From Paraburkholderia phenoliruptrix (GTDB lineage: Bacteria > Pseudomonadota > Gammaproteobacteria > Burkholderiales > Burkholderiaceae), in assembly GCF_019511605.1 (NCBI RefSeq), contig NZ_JAEUAV010000024.1:1-64000 (forward strand): a stretch of DNA of 64,000 nt, read 5' to 3'. Below the pieces are notes generated by a model, which worked only from the letters and a program-made list of their open reading frames with translations, ran no database searches and was not told the DNA's origin. Both the position numbers and the translations under genes were made by a program. Below, in pieces: positions 29,180 through 38,038 of this stretch (within the stretch, counting starts at the first letter, position 1; every line of letters begins with the position of its first letter).

Positions 29180-31072
29180 CTACGTGCCCAACCCCTCGCG
29201 CACCTGCTGCAACGCAGCTGGATCTTCGATGGTCGGCAGCTCGCCAGGCTCGCGTCCCTCCGCGAGCGCCGCGATGGCCCGGCGCAGCAGCTTGCCCGAG
29301 CGCGTCTTCGGCAGCATCGACACGATCACCACACGCGCAGGCCGCGCAATCGCGCCGAGCTGCCGGTCCACCGTGGTAGCCAGTTCGGCTTGCAGCTTCG
29401 TGCGTGTGCCGGTGTCCGCGTAAGCCTGCGGGTCGCGCAACACCACGAAGGCCATCGCAGCCTGGCCCTTCACCGGATCGGCCACGCCCACCACGGCGAC
29501 TTCGGCGACGGCCGGATGGCTCGACAGCGCTTCCTCGATCTCGCGCGTGCCGAGCCGATGACCGGCGACGTTGATCACGTCGTCGGTGCGGCCGAGAATC
29601 GTCACGTAGCCGTCTTCGTCCTGAATGCCCCAGTCGAAGGTCGAATACACCTGCTGGTTCGGAATGCTCGACCAGTAGGTGCTGACAAAGCGTTTGTCGT
29701 CGCCCCATACCGTGGACATGCAGCCGGGCGGCAACGGATAGTTCAGCGTGAGCACACCCTTTTCGCCGGGCGGGCAGGGCTCGCCCGTCAGCTCGTTGCG
29801 CAGGACCAGGTCGAAGCCGGCGGACGGCACGCCGGGCGAACCGAGTTTGGTGGGCAGCGCCTCGACGCCGCGCGGAATCGCGAGCATCGGCCAGCCGGTT
29901 TCGGTTTGCCAGTAATTGTCGATCACCGGTTTGCCGAGCGCGCCGGCAATCCATGAGGCGGTTGGCTCGTCGAGGGGCTCGCCAGCGAGGAACAGCGTGC
30001 GCAGGCTCGAGAGATCGGCGTTTTGCAGAAGCGCCGGGTCCTGTTTTTTCAGCACGCGCAGCGCGGTCGGCGCGGTGAACATCAGATTGATGCGGTGCTG
30101 TTCGACGAGGCGCCACCAGATTCCGCCGTCCGGGCGAATCGGCGTGCCTTCGTACATCACGGTGGTGAGCCCGGCAAGCAGGGGCGCGTAGACGATATAG
30201 CTATGACCGACCACCCAGCCGACATCGGATGCAGTGAACATCGTGTCGCCCGCTTTGCCCTGGAAGATATATTCCATCGACGCGGCAAGCGCGACCGCAT
30301 AGCCGCCCACGTCGCGCTGCACGCCCTTCGGCTTGCCCGTAGTGCCGGACGTGTAGAGCACATACGACGGTTCGCTGGATTCGAGCCATTCGCAGGGCAC
30401 GTGTGCGTCGAAAAACCGTTCGCGCAGCGGTTCGTAGTCGACCAGATAGTTGGCGTTCAGCCGTTCCGGCGCGAGTTGCCGGTCGATCAGCAGCACGCAC
30501 GGGGTCTTGTGGGCCGCGCGCGCGAGCGCTTCGTCGACGAGCGGCGTGTAGTCGATCACCTTGCCGCCGCGCGCACCGGCGTCGGCGGTCACGATCAGCA
30601 CCGGCTTGGCGTCGTCGATGCGCGCGGCCAGATTCGGCGCCGCGAACCCGCCGAACACCACGGAATGAATGGCGCCGAGGCGTGCGCAAGCGAGCATCGC
30701 GAAGAGCGCTTCCGGGATCATCGGCAGATAGAGCAGCACTACGTCGCCGCGCTTTACGCCTAGCGAGCGCATGACCGCGGCCATCCGGTTGATCTCGGCG
30801 TGAAGCTCGGCGTAGGTGTAGCGCCGCTCGATGCCGGTTTCCGTCGACACATATACCAGCGCGTTCTGCTGCGCGCGCTCGACGAGATGCCGGTCCACCG
30901 CGTTGTGGCACAGGTTCGTGCGCCCGCCGACAAACCAGCGCGCAAACGGCGGGTTGGAGCGGTCGAGCACGGTGTCGAACGGCGTTTGCCAATGGATGCG
31001 CCGCGCCTCTTCGCGCCAGAACGCCTCGGGATTTTCGATAGAACGGCGGTGGAAGTCGCGGTAGCGGGTCAT
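29180..31072 (-). CDS. prpE: Propionate-CoA ligase
   Basis: AMP-forming acyl-CoA synthetase, 630 residues, the usual PrpE length. The phosphate loop is YTSGTTGKPKGVQRD, the adenylation core has YWQTETGWPM, and the C-terminal catalytic lysine is in TRSGKLLRR, the site regulated by acetylation in relatives. It would activate propionate for the methylcitrate pathway. The ATG at 31072 precedes the conserved YRDFHRRSIENPEAFW region and follows an AAGGA ribosome site. It converges with the nucleosidase gene. Acetyl-CoA synthetase is the nearest alternative, but PrpE fits better. Confidence 0.9.
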   Translation of the reverse strand: MTRYRDFHRRSIENPEAFWREEARRIHWQTPFDTVLDRSNPPFARWFVGGRTNLCHNAVDRHLVERAQQNALVYVSTETGIERRYTYAELHAEINRMAAVMRSLGVKRGDVVLLYLPMIPEALFAMLACARLGAIHSVVFGGFAAPNLAARIDDAKPVLIVTADAGARGGKVIDYTPLVDEALARAAHKTPCVLLIDRQLAPERLNANYLVDYEPLRERFFDAHVPCEWLESSEPSYVLYTSGTTGKPKGVQRDVGGYAVALAASMEYIFQGKAGDTMFTASDVGWVVGHSYIVYAPLLAGLTTVMYEGTPIRPDGGIWWRLVEQHRINLMFTAPTALRVLKKQDPALLQNADLSSLRTLFLAGEPLDEPTASWIAGALGKPVIDNYWQTETGWPMLAIPRGVEALPTKLGSPGVPSAGFDLVLRNELTGEPCPPGEKGVLTLNYPLPPGCMSTVWGDDKRFVSTYWSSIPNQQVYSTFDWGIQDEDGYVTILGRTDDVINVAGHRLGTREIEEALSSHPAVAEVAVVGVADPVKGQAAMAFVVLRDPQAYADTGTRTKLQAELATTVDRQLGAIARPARVVIVSMLPKTRSGKLLRRAIAALAEGREPGELPTIEDPAALQQVREGLGT

Positions 31073-31238
31073 CTGCGGCGATCCTTCGAGGGCGGGTGGG
31101 CAAAGTTCGAGGCGCGGCCGCGCAGGGCGGCGGCGCAAGACGTGAGGCGCGTGAAGGAAGCATAGAGTACGCGCCGTGTGGCGGACAACGCGGGTTCACC
31201 ATGAGCGGCGCGCGCGGGACCCGGCGGCGCCAAAAGAA

Positions 31239-31256
31239 AAGGCGCCGCAGCGCCTT
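31239..31256 (-). terminator. Intrinsic terminator downstream of fsr
   Basis: A 7-bp stem (AAGGCGC / GCGCCTT) with a 4-base loop, followed on the minus strand by a TTCTTTT tract. It lies 39 bp after the fsr stop. Confidence 0.75.
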
Positions 31257-31294
31257 GTCTTCATGCATCGGACTTTGCTTCCAACCCGAAGCTA

Positions 31295-32584
31295 TCAGGC
31301 CTTCGCGCGCTTGCCTTCCACATCCGGCAGAAACACCGTGAGCACGCCGATCAGCGGCAGGAACGAGCAGACCTTGTACACATACGCGATGCTGGTCGCG
31401 TCGGCGAGTTCGCCGAGCACCGCCGCGCCGATGCCGCCGAGCCCGAACGCAAAGCCGAAGAAGAGTCCCGCAACCATCCCGACCTTGCCCGGAATCAGTT
31501 CCTGCGCATAGACGAGAATCGCCGAGAACGCCGAAGCCAGAACCACGCCGATGATGACCGTCAGCACGCCGGTCCAGAACAGGTTCGCGTAGGGCAGCAG
31601 CAGCGTGAAGGGCGTCACGCCGAGAATCGACGCCCAGATCACGTACTTGCGGCCGATGCGGTCGCCGACCGGTCCGCCGATCATCGTGCCCGCGGCCACG
31701 GCGGCAAGAAACACGAACAGATGGATCTGCGCCGCCTGCACCGGCAGATGGAACTTGTCGATCAGATAGAACGTGAAATAGCTGTTGATGCTGGCGAGGT
31801 AGAAATACTTCGAGAACACCAGCAGGATCAGCACGCCCATCGCGAACATGACCTGATTGCGCGACAGCGTCGCGTGAGCGGTCTGGCTGCGCACCTTTTT
31901 GACCGACGGGTGCTGCTTGTACCAGCGGCCGATCTGCGCGAGCACGACGATCGCGACGAGCGCCGCCACGGAGAACCACGCGATGCTGCGCTGGCCATGG
32001 GGAATCACGATCAGCGCGGCGAGTAGCGGGCCGAGCGACGATCCCGCATTGCCGCCCACCTGAAAGAGCGACTGCGCGAGTCCGTGGCGCCCGCCGGAGG
32101 CCATGCGCGCCACGCGCGACGATTCCGGATGAAACACCGACGAGCCGCAGCCCACCAGCGCCGCCGCCACCAGCAGCAGGCCGAAGTTGGGCGCCATCGA
32201 CATCAGCAGCAGCCCGGCGAGCGTGAAACCCATGCCGACCGGCAGCGAATAAGGCTTCGGATGCTTGTCGGTATAGATGCCGACGAGCGGTTGCAGTAGC
32301 GACGCGGTGATCTGATAAGTCAGCGTAATCAGGCCGATCTGTCCGAACGACAACGAGAAGTTGTCCTTCAGCATCGGATAAATGGCCAGAATCAACGACT
32401 GGATCATGTCGTTGAGCAGATGCGAAAAGCTGATCGCGCCGAGCACGGAGTACACCGTGCGTTGCACTTTGGCGGCGGGTTGGCCGGCGAGCGGCGTGGC
32501 GCTCGAAGCTGCGGCGGCAGGCGCGGCGCTGCCGGTGAGGGGTGACGCGCCGGCAATGGCGCGTTTGTCGAGGCTGGTTTCCAT
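31295..32584 (-). CDS. fsr: MFS efflux pump, fosmidomycin-resistance (Fsr) type
   Basis: Inner-membrane major-facilitator drug exporter, 429 residues with about 12 hydrophobic segments. The segments ISFSHLLNDMIQSLILAIYP and VFHPESSRVARMASGGRHGL closely match what I know of the Escherichia coli Fsr protein. The first 40 residues are an Ala-rich cytoplasmic extension. It has its own terminator and faces a chemotaxis gene across a 400-bp gap. Actual drug range is unknown; the family also exports other small molecules. Confidence 0.88.
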   Translation of the reverse strand: METSLDKRAIAGASPLTGSAAPAAAASSATPLAGQPAAKVQRTVYSVLGAISFSHLLNDMIQSLILAIYPMLKDNFSLSFGQIGLITLTYQITASLLQPLVGIYTDKHPKPYSLPVGMGFTLAGLLLMSMAPNFGLLLVAAALVGCGSSVFHPESSRVARMASGGRHGLAQSLFQVGGNAGSSLGPLLAALIVIPHGQRSIAWFSVAALVAIVVLAQIGRWYKQHPSVKKVRSQTAHATLSRNQVMFAMGVLILLVFSKYFYLASINSYFTFYLIDKFHLPVQAAQIHLFVFLAAVAAGTMIGGPVGDRIGRKYVIWASILGVTPFTLLLPYANLFWTGVLTVIIGVVLASAFSAILVYAQELIPGKVGMVAGLFFGFAFGLGGIGAAVLGELADATSIAYVYKVCSFLPLIGVLTVFLPDVEGKRAKA

Positions 32585-32984
32585 GCGCTTTTATAAGGGA
32601 AAGGAAGGGGCAACAACTGGGCGCACACGCCGCGCTGCGGGCTTGCGTCGTTGCGGCATAACGACGCGGCGTCGCGTGTACTCAGCTATTTGTCGCAGTT
32701 TAATGTGGCTTGGCTGAAATGTAAGGACAAGTTTTGTCGAGAATCGGACACGACATGACCGCAGCGGCGTCGGCAGAGAAATCGGACGGGCGGATTTTTG
32801 GCCATGTATAAAACGGGCGCGGCGCGCGCTCACAAAGCGGTGCGCCGAGGACCGGGCGAGATAAAGTCGGCATTCGGACAAACTGCGCTAAAGATCGCGG
32901 ACGCTAATGCCGTAGACCCGGAGGAAAAGAAGCAATGCCGGGAACAGACCTTTGCGGCAGGTTCAAGAACGTGGGACGGGGAAT
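32585..32984. other. Divergent intergenic region between fsr and the chemotaxis gene
   Basis: This 400-bp gap holds both promoters. The clearest element is a perfect 8-bp inverted repeat GCGTCGTT / AACGACGC with a 7-base spacer (32645-32667), about 60-80 bp upstream of fsr, a possible operator. A TATAAA-like sequence near 32810 could be a -10 for the chemotaxis gene. A 67-codon open frame from 32804 runs into the chemotaxis gene but has no convincing ribosome site. Confidence 0.4.
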
Positions 32985-34661
32985 ATGAAAGCAGTTTCGC
33001 TGGGTAGCCGTAAGCGCGCGGGCTTCGTTGCGGACGCAGGGGCGGCGGGCCGATTGCCGTCGCAGGGCAAGGGCAGCCGTTCGCGAGCCGTGCGGCTCAA
33101 GGGGCTCTCGGTCAAGACCATGTTGCGCCTCGCGTTCGCGGTGCTGTTGATCGGCACGCTGGCGATCGGCGTGTTTTCCCTCGCGCAGATCAGCCGCCTG
33201 AACGCCTCCGCGCAATCCATCTACGATCAGGGCCACATTGCGAGCCGCGCTGCCGAGGAAGCCCGCGGCCACATGCTGCGCGCAAGCCGCGCGCAAAAAA
33301 TGCTGCTGACCGCGACCACCGCGAAAGAGCGTGACGAGCTCGGTGTGGACATCGACAAAGGCTTGAGCGGCCTCGCTGCGGAAACCGCCACGCTGCAACA
33401 GTACGTCGACAAGTCCGACGTGCGGGCCGTCGAGCAGCAGAAAAAATTCGCCGCAGCGGTCACCGTGTGGAGCACGCACTTGCGCGACTTCGTGACGCTC
33501 GTCAAAGCGCAGCCGCTCGACCTTTCGCAGATGAACTGGCAGGTCGGCACGCAGGACGTGTCGCTGCTGGTGGAAACCGGCAAGCTCGAAAAGCTCGTCG
33601 ACGAACTCGTCAAAGAGCGCGGCACCGCCGCAAAGGCCACCATCGACGCGTCGGGCTTCATCTATCACTCGTCGTTCGTGATGCTGGCGGTCATGACCAT
33701 CGGGCTGATCGTGCTCGCCGCCGTTGTCAGCGAGTGGGTGGTGCGGCGCCTCGCGCGCCAGTTGGGCGGGGAGCCGGCCTACGCGAAGGAAATCGCAAGC
33801 CGCATTGCGGCGGGCGATCTGTCCAGTCACATTACGCTCGGGCGCAAGGACAAGTCGAGCGTGCTGTACGCACTGCACGACATGCAAAGCGGTCTTGCGA
33901 CCACCGTGTCGGACATTGCGTCGAGTGCGGATGCGATTGCGACGGCTTCGAGCGAAATTTCGATGGGCAACCTCGATCTGTCGAAGCGCACGGAGCAGCA
34001 GGCAATGGCGCTCGAGCGCACCGCGACCAGCATGGAGCAACTGACCTCGACGGTCCGGCAGAACGCCGACAACGCGAAGCAGGCGAGCACGCTGGCGAAC
34101 AACGCGTCGGAGATCGCGGAGAAGGGCGGCGAAGTGGTGAGCCGCGTCGTCGCGACAATGAACGAGATCAACGACAGCGCGCGCAGCATCGGCGACATCA
34201 TCGGCGTGATCGAGGGCATTGCGTTCCAGACGAATATCCTTGCGCTGAACGCGGCGGTCGAGGCGGCACGGGCCGGCGAGGAAGGGCGTGGTTTTTCGGT
34301 GGTCGCCGCCGAAGTGCGCAACCTCGCGCAGCGCAGCGCGGCTGCCGCGAAGGAAATCAAAGGATTGATCAGCACCTCGGTCGAGCGCGTGAGCAACGGT
34401 TCGACGCTCGCACAGGACGCCGGCCAGACGATGGACGAAGTGGTCAAGGCGGTCAAGCGCGTGACCGACATTATGGGCGAAATCTCGGCGGCTTCGTCGG
34501 AACAGAGCGCCGGTATCGAGGAAATCAACCTCGCCGTCGCACAAATGGATTCAGGCACGCAGCAGAACGCGGCGCTCGTCGAGCAGGCGACCGCGGCTGC
34601 CAGATCGCTCGACGATCAGGCGCACGGTCTCAAACAGATGGTGGGCAAGTTCCGGCTTTGA
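32985..34661 (+). CDS. Methyl-accepting chemotaxis protein
   Basis: Transmembrane chemoreceptor, 558 residues. It has TM1 at about 47-67, a periplasmic four-helix-type sensor of about 160 residues, TM2 at about 228-250, a HAMP linker ([20 protein letters not shown]), and a signalling domain. The hairpin tip (407-450) has the conserved [20 protein letters not shown]. The start at 32985 follows a purine-rich site; an upstream TTG is rejected. There is no CheR-docking pentapeptide at the C-terminus. The ligand is unknown. No flagellar or che genes are in the window, so it is an orphan receptor. Confidence 0.93.
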   Translation: MKAVSLGSRKRAGFVADAGAAGRLPSQGKGSRSRAVRLKGLSVKTMLRLAFAVLLIGTLAIGVFSLAQISRLNASAQSIYDQGHIASRAAEEARGHMLRASRAQKMLLTATTAKERDELGVDIDKGLSGLAAETATLQQYVDKSDVRAVEQQKKFAAAVTVWSTHLRDFVTLVKAQPLDLSQMNWQVGTQDVSLLVETGKLEKLVDELVKERGTAAKATIDASGFIYHSSFVMLAVMTIGLIVLAAVVSEWVVRRLARQLGGEPAYAKEIASRIAAGDLSSHITLGRKDKSSVLYALHDMQSGLATTVSDIASSADAIATASSEISMGNLDLSKRTEQQAMALERTATSMEQLTSTVRQNADNAKQASTLANNASEIAEKGGEVVSRVVATMNEINDSARSIGDIIGVIEGIAFQTNILALNAAVEAARAGEEGRGFSVVAAEVRNLAQRSAAAAKEIKGLISTSVERVSNGSTLAQDAGQTMDEVVKAVKRVTDIMGEISAASSEQSAGIEEINLAVAQMDSGTQQNAALVEQATAAARSLDDQAHGLKQMVGKFRL

Positions 34662-34734
34662 TTGCAGGCCGCGGGCGGGGGCAATTGCCCGGCCGCCGCC
34701 GCTGTCGAGCCGGGTGCGCCGGCTCGTTCTCCGC

Positions 34735-35595
34735 TCAGGTTTCTTTGACGATCACGGTACAGGTCAGCCCAGCCGCGAGCATCACACCGTCGGGGACCGC
34801 GTCGATTTTCACGCGCACCGGCACGCGTTGCGCGAGCCGGACCCAGTTGAATGTCGGGTTCACGTCGGCGAGCAGTTCGCGGCTTTGCGGGTTGTCGCGG
34901 TCGTAAATGCCGCGCGAGACGCTCTCGACGTGGCCTTGCAGCGTGCCGCCGCTCATCAGCCGGACTTCCGCCTTGTCGCCGACATGCACGTGCGGCAGCT
35001 TGGTCTCCTCGAAGTAGCCGTACACCCAGAACGAGTGGCTGTCGACAATGGCGAGCTTCGCCGCGCCGGCCGTCGCGTAGTCGCCGCGAAACACGTTCAG
35101 GTTCGCCACATAGCCGTCGACGGGCGACACCACGCGAGTGCGCGCGAGATTGAGCCGCGCGGCATCGAGCGCGGCGAGCGCCTGCTGATAGGCAGCCTCG
35201 GCGGCCGACGCGGTATGCGCCGCATTCTCCTGACTCTCTTTCGACACCACCAGCGAATCCATGTCCGCGCGACGCCGCGCGTCGTCGCGGCGCATCTGCA
35301 ACTCGGCCTTGCGCGCGGCCACCGCTGCCTGCGCCTGCTCGACCGCGATCTGGTAGTGCGACGGATCGATCTGCATCAGCAGATCGCCTTTCTTCACCAG
35401 CTGATTGTCTTTCACCGGCAACTCGACGACGGCGCCCGACACGTCCGGCGCGACGTTGACGATTTCGGCGCGCACACGTGCGTCGCGCGTCCACGGTTCG
35501 TCCATGTAATGGACCCACAGCACGCGTCCAAGCAGGATGGCGACGATAAAAATAACGGCTGTCGCGACGAAGCCGACAAGATTTCGAATGGTCAT
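34735..35595 (-). CDS. aaeA: HlyD-family periplasmic adaptor of the FUSC efflux system
   Basis: Membrane-fusion protein linking inner-membrane pump to outer-membrane channel, 286 residues. One N-terminal membrane anchor (about 6-28) is followed by the biotinyl-lipoyl half-motif VAPDVSGAVVELPVKDNQLV, a coiled-coil hairpin (about 85-150), and VSPVDGYVANLNVFRGDYA. It is last of the four-gene operon, 13 bp after the DUF1656 gene. The ATG at 35595 starts directly at the anchor. Substrate by analogy to AaeAB would be aromatic carboxylic acids. Confidence 0.88.
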   Translation of the reverse strand: MTIRNLVGFVATAVIFIVAILLGRVLWVHYMDEPWTRDARVRAEIVNVAPDVSGAVVELPVKDNQLVKKGDLLMQIDPSHYQIAVEQAQAAVAARKAELQMRRDDARRRADMDSLVVSKESQENAAHTASAAEAAYQQALAALDAARLNLARTRVVSPVDGYVANLNVFRGDYATAGAAKLAIVDSHSFWVYGYFEETKLPHVHVGDKAEVRLMSGGTLQGHVESVSRGIYDRDNPQSRELLADVNPTFNWVRLAQRVPVRVKIDAVPDGVMLAAGLTCTVIVKET

Positions 35596-35608
35596 GTTTC
35601 GACTCTGA

Positions 35609-35809
35609 TCAACGATAAACGGCGAGGCCCAGCACGCCGCACACACAGACGAGCAGGCTGGCCCGGAACAGTGACGGGTGCCACACCACGCGATAGACGC
35701 CCGTATAGGCGATCAGGCGATCGAGCACCCAGGTAAGCGCCGCGCCCGCGATAAACAGCAATACGATGGCGGGCACGTAGGCGTCGAAAACGGCAATGTC
35801 ACGCGGCAT
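35609..35809 (-). CDS. aaeX: DUF1656 small membrane protein (AaeX-like)
   Basis: A 66-residue protein with two hydrophobic segments (about 12-32 and 47-64), matching the DUF1656 pattern, including RDIAVFDAYVPAIVLLF. Proteins of this family occur with FUSC pumps and HlyD adaptors; their mechanism is unknown. Its start overlaps the FUSC gene end by 11 bp. Confidence 0.88.
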   Translation of the reverse strand: MPRDIAVFDAYVPAIVLLFIAGAALTWVLDRLIAYTGVYRVVWHPSLFRASLLVCVCGVLGLAVYR

Positions 35810-38027
35810 GAGGAACTCCTTGCGAGGCGTCGGCCGGCGCGCCCGTCAACGGCGCAAGCGGAGACTGCGGGTCGAGCAACGCGGTACGAATGAAATGCAG
35901 ATGGCTCAGGATGCGCTGTAGCTGGTGGCGCTCCTCGCGCGGGCTGGCCGCGCCCGCCGGGCCGGTCAGATTTGCGAGCAGCCCCCGGACGGCGCTGATC
36001 GCCTCGTTGGTGGCGCCGAGTGCGCGCTCGAAGCGCCGGCCTTGCGGCCGCTCAAACAATGCAGTCAGCGCGTCGCCCATGCTGCGCAGTGACGCGCGCC
36101 ACGGCATGGTCTTCGCATAGCGCGGGTCGGCGGGCAGCGTGGCCAGTTCGCGGCGCAGATCGATCACCGCATTGCCGATTTCGAGCACCGCGAACAGCCA
36201 GCGCAAGGTGTCGCGCCGCGCGGCCGGGTCGTTGCGTGCAAGCGCGTTGATCTGGAACATCAGATCGCGCGCGCCGCTCTCGAAGCGCGAGCGCACGCGG
36301 CTCATCCGCGCACGGTTCGCGAGCACCACTTGACGGCGCAGGTCGCCAAGCAGCCGGTTGCGCAGCCACGGTGTGGACGGCGGCAGCAACACGGCAAACC
36401 CGAGCGACGACACCAGCATCGACAGCACAAGCGCGATCGCGTCGTTGATGAAGCCGCTCGGGTCGTAATGCACCAGGTTGTCCGGCCCGGCGAGAAAGCT
36501 GAAGAAGATGCAATAGCCGACGCCGTAGCCCGCGAGCGCGGGTCGCGTCGTCATGAACACGCCGAGCAGCAGGAACGGCGCGAGGGCGGCGCACAGCAGC
36601 GCAAAGCCGTCGATGTGCGGAAACACGCCGTACACCGCGAGCATGCCGGTCAGCGACGCCGCGAGCGTGCCGCCGGCCATCTGGAACACGGTGCGTTTCG
36701 GGTCGGGCGACGACGACGCCAGCGCGCACACCGCCGCCGCGTTCAGCGTGAGCGTCGAGCCGCTCGGCCACGCGGTCGCAATCCAGAAGGCGCCGAGCGC
36801 CATCATCACCAGCGCCGCGCGCAGGCCGGCCACGCCCGCCGCGAGCGCGTTCGTCTTCGGCTCGTAGCGCTCGACCCAGCGCTCGCGCTCATGCGTGTCC
36901 ACGGCGAGCGACGCGTAGGTGGCCGCATACGCATGCAGATCGTCGATGAAGCGATACAGTAATTCCGCGCCCGTGTCGAAGTCGAGCAACGGCGCGTCGG
37001 GATGCGTTTCGAGCGTGGCGCGGGTCGCGCGCACGCGGCGTGGCAGCGCGGCTTTGTAGGCGTCCAGTTGCGCGGCGACGTGGGCGGCGTCAGCGGCGCT
37101 CAGCACCGGCTCGCCGGACTTCGCGAGCAGCGGTGCGATTTCCTTGAAGTACGGCTCGAGCGCGTCGATGGCGATGTTCGCGCCGTGCGTGCGGGCGTTG
37201 CGCAAGCGGTTCATTAGCTGATGCAGCGCGTGAAAGCGCGTCGACGCCGTCATGAACTCGCTGTTCAGGCGCGCGAGGCGGCCGGCGCGCATGCGCGAAT
37301 CCGGGCCTTCGAATACGGCGACGCTGCGCGCCGCCTCGAAGCCGACAATGTCAGCGACAAAGCGCGCGTTGGTCGCCTCGATCTGAGCGCGGTCGTTGCG
37401 GCCGGCCAGCGACGCCGACACGTAGTCGACAAAAGCCGAGAAGCGCGCCCGCACGGCGCCGCGCATCTGCAAGCCGGCGAACTGCGGGAACACGAGGCCG
37501 CTCACCGCGCCCGCGCAGACGATGCCGAGCACGACTTCCGCGACGCGCGTGAGCGCACTGAGAAACGCGCCGTCCGGATGCTGCGCGGCGGGAATGCCGA
37601 TCAGCGCGGCGGTATAGCCCGCGAGCACGAAGCCGTAAGACCGGAAGTTGCGGTTGCGCGCGGCGCCGGCGGTGCAGATGCCGACCCAGATCGCCGTCGT
37701 CGCAATGAACAGTTCCGGCTGTTGCGAGAAAAGCCCGATCAACGCCAGCATCACGACGAGCCCGACCAGCGTGCCGCAGATCCGGTAGAAGCTCTTCGCG
37801 AACACCATGCCGCTTTGCGGCTGCATCACGATGAACACAGTGGTCATTGCGGTGCGCGGCTGCGGCAAGTCGAGCTTCATCGCAATGCCGAGCGCGAGGA
37901 AACAGGCGGCGAGCGCCTTGAAGAGGTACAGCCACGTGAGGCCGTCGCTGCGCGCCCAGTCCGCGGCCGCGCTCAACCAGGCAGAGACTGACGCGGGGCG
38001 CGACGCCCAGGCGGGGGAGGATGACAT
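35799..38027 (-). CDS. aaeB: FUSC-family inner-membrane efflux protein
   Basis: Aromatic-acid efflux type transporter, 742 residues. Two clusters of membrane segments (about 30-190 and 390-540) are each followed by a cytoplasmic domain, the normal FUSC layout. The motif QPQSGMVFAKSFYRICGTLVG is the conserved FUSC region. A strong AAGGAGG ribosome site precedes the ATG at 38027, 11 bp after the outer-membrane factor gene. With the neighbouring HlyD, DUF1656 and outer-membrane genes it should form a tripartite pump. Confidence 0.9.
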   Translation of the reverse strand: MSSSPAWASRPASVSAWLSAAADWARSDGLTWLYLFKALAACFLALGIAMKLDLPQPRTAMTTVFIVMQPQSGMVFAKSFYRICGTLVGLVVMLALIGLFSQQPELFIATTAIWVGICTAGAARNRNFRSYGFVLAGYTAALIGIPAAQHPDGAFLSALTRVAEVVLGIVCAGAVSGLVFPQFAGLQMRGAVRARFSAFVDYVSASLAGRNDRAQIEATNARFVADIVGFEAARSVAVFEGPDSRMRAGRLARLNSEFMTASTRFHALHQLMNRLRNARTHGANIAIDALEPYFKEIAPLLAKSGEPVLSAADAAHVAAQLDAYKAALPRRVRATRATLETHPDAPLLDFDTGAELLYRFIDDLHAYAATYASLAVDTHERERWVERYEPKTNALAAGVAGLRAALVMMALGAFWIATAWPSGSTLTLNAAAVCALASSSPDPKRTVFQMAGGTLAASLTGMLAVYGVFPHIDGFALLCAALAPFLLLGVFMTTRPALAGYGVGYCIFFSFLAGPDNLVHYDPSGFINDAIALVLSMLVSSLGFAVLLPPSTPWLRNRLLGDLRRQVVLANRARMSRVRSRFESGARDLMFQINALARNDPAARRDTLRWLFAVLEIGNAVIDLRRELATLPADPRYAKTMPWRASLRSMGDALTALFERPQGRRFERALGATNEAISAVRGLLANLTGPAGAASPREERHQLQRILSHLHFIRTALLDPQSPLAPLTGAPADASQGVPHAA

Positions 38028-38038
38028 GGCGGGCCTCC

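Noticed and set aside
32804-33007. 67-codon open frame upstream of and overlapping the chemotaxis gene
   Set aside because: Weak ribosome site and overlap with the receptor's N-terminus in another frame; nothing supports translation.
32904-34544. 546-codon open frame antisense to the chemotaxis gene
   Set aside because: Composition is Arg/His-rich and matches third-position GC effects. The plus strand has a full chemoreceptor with conserved motifs.
34679-34690. Perfect 12-bp palindrome GGGCAATTGCCC after the chemotaxis gene
   Set aside because: No T-run or loop for a terminator, and no promoter near it; likely chance in GC-rich sequence.
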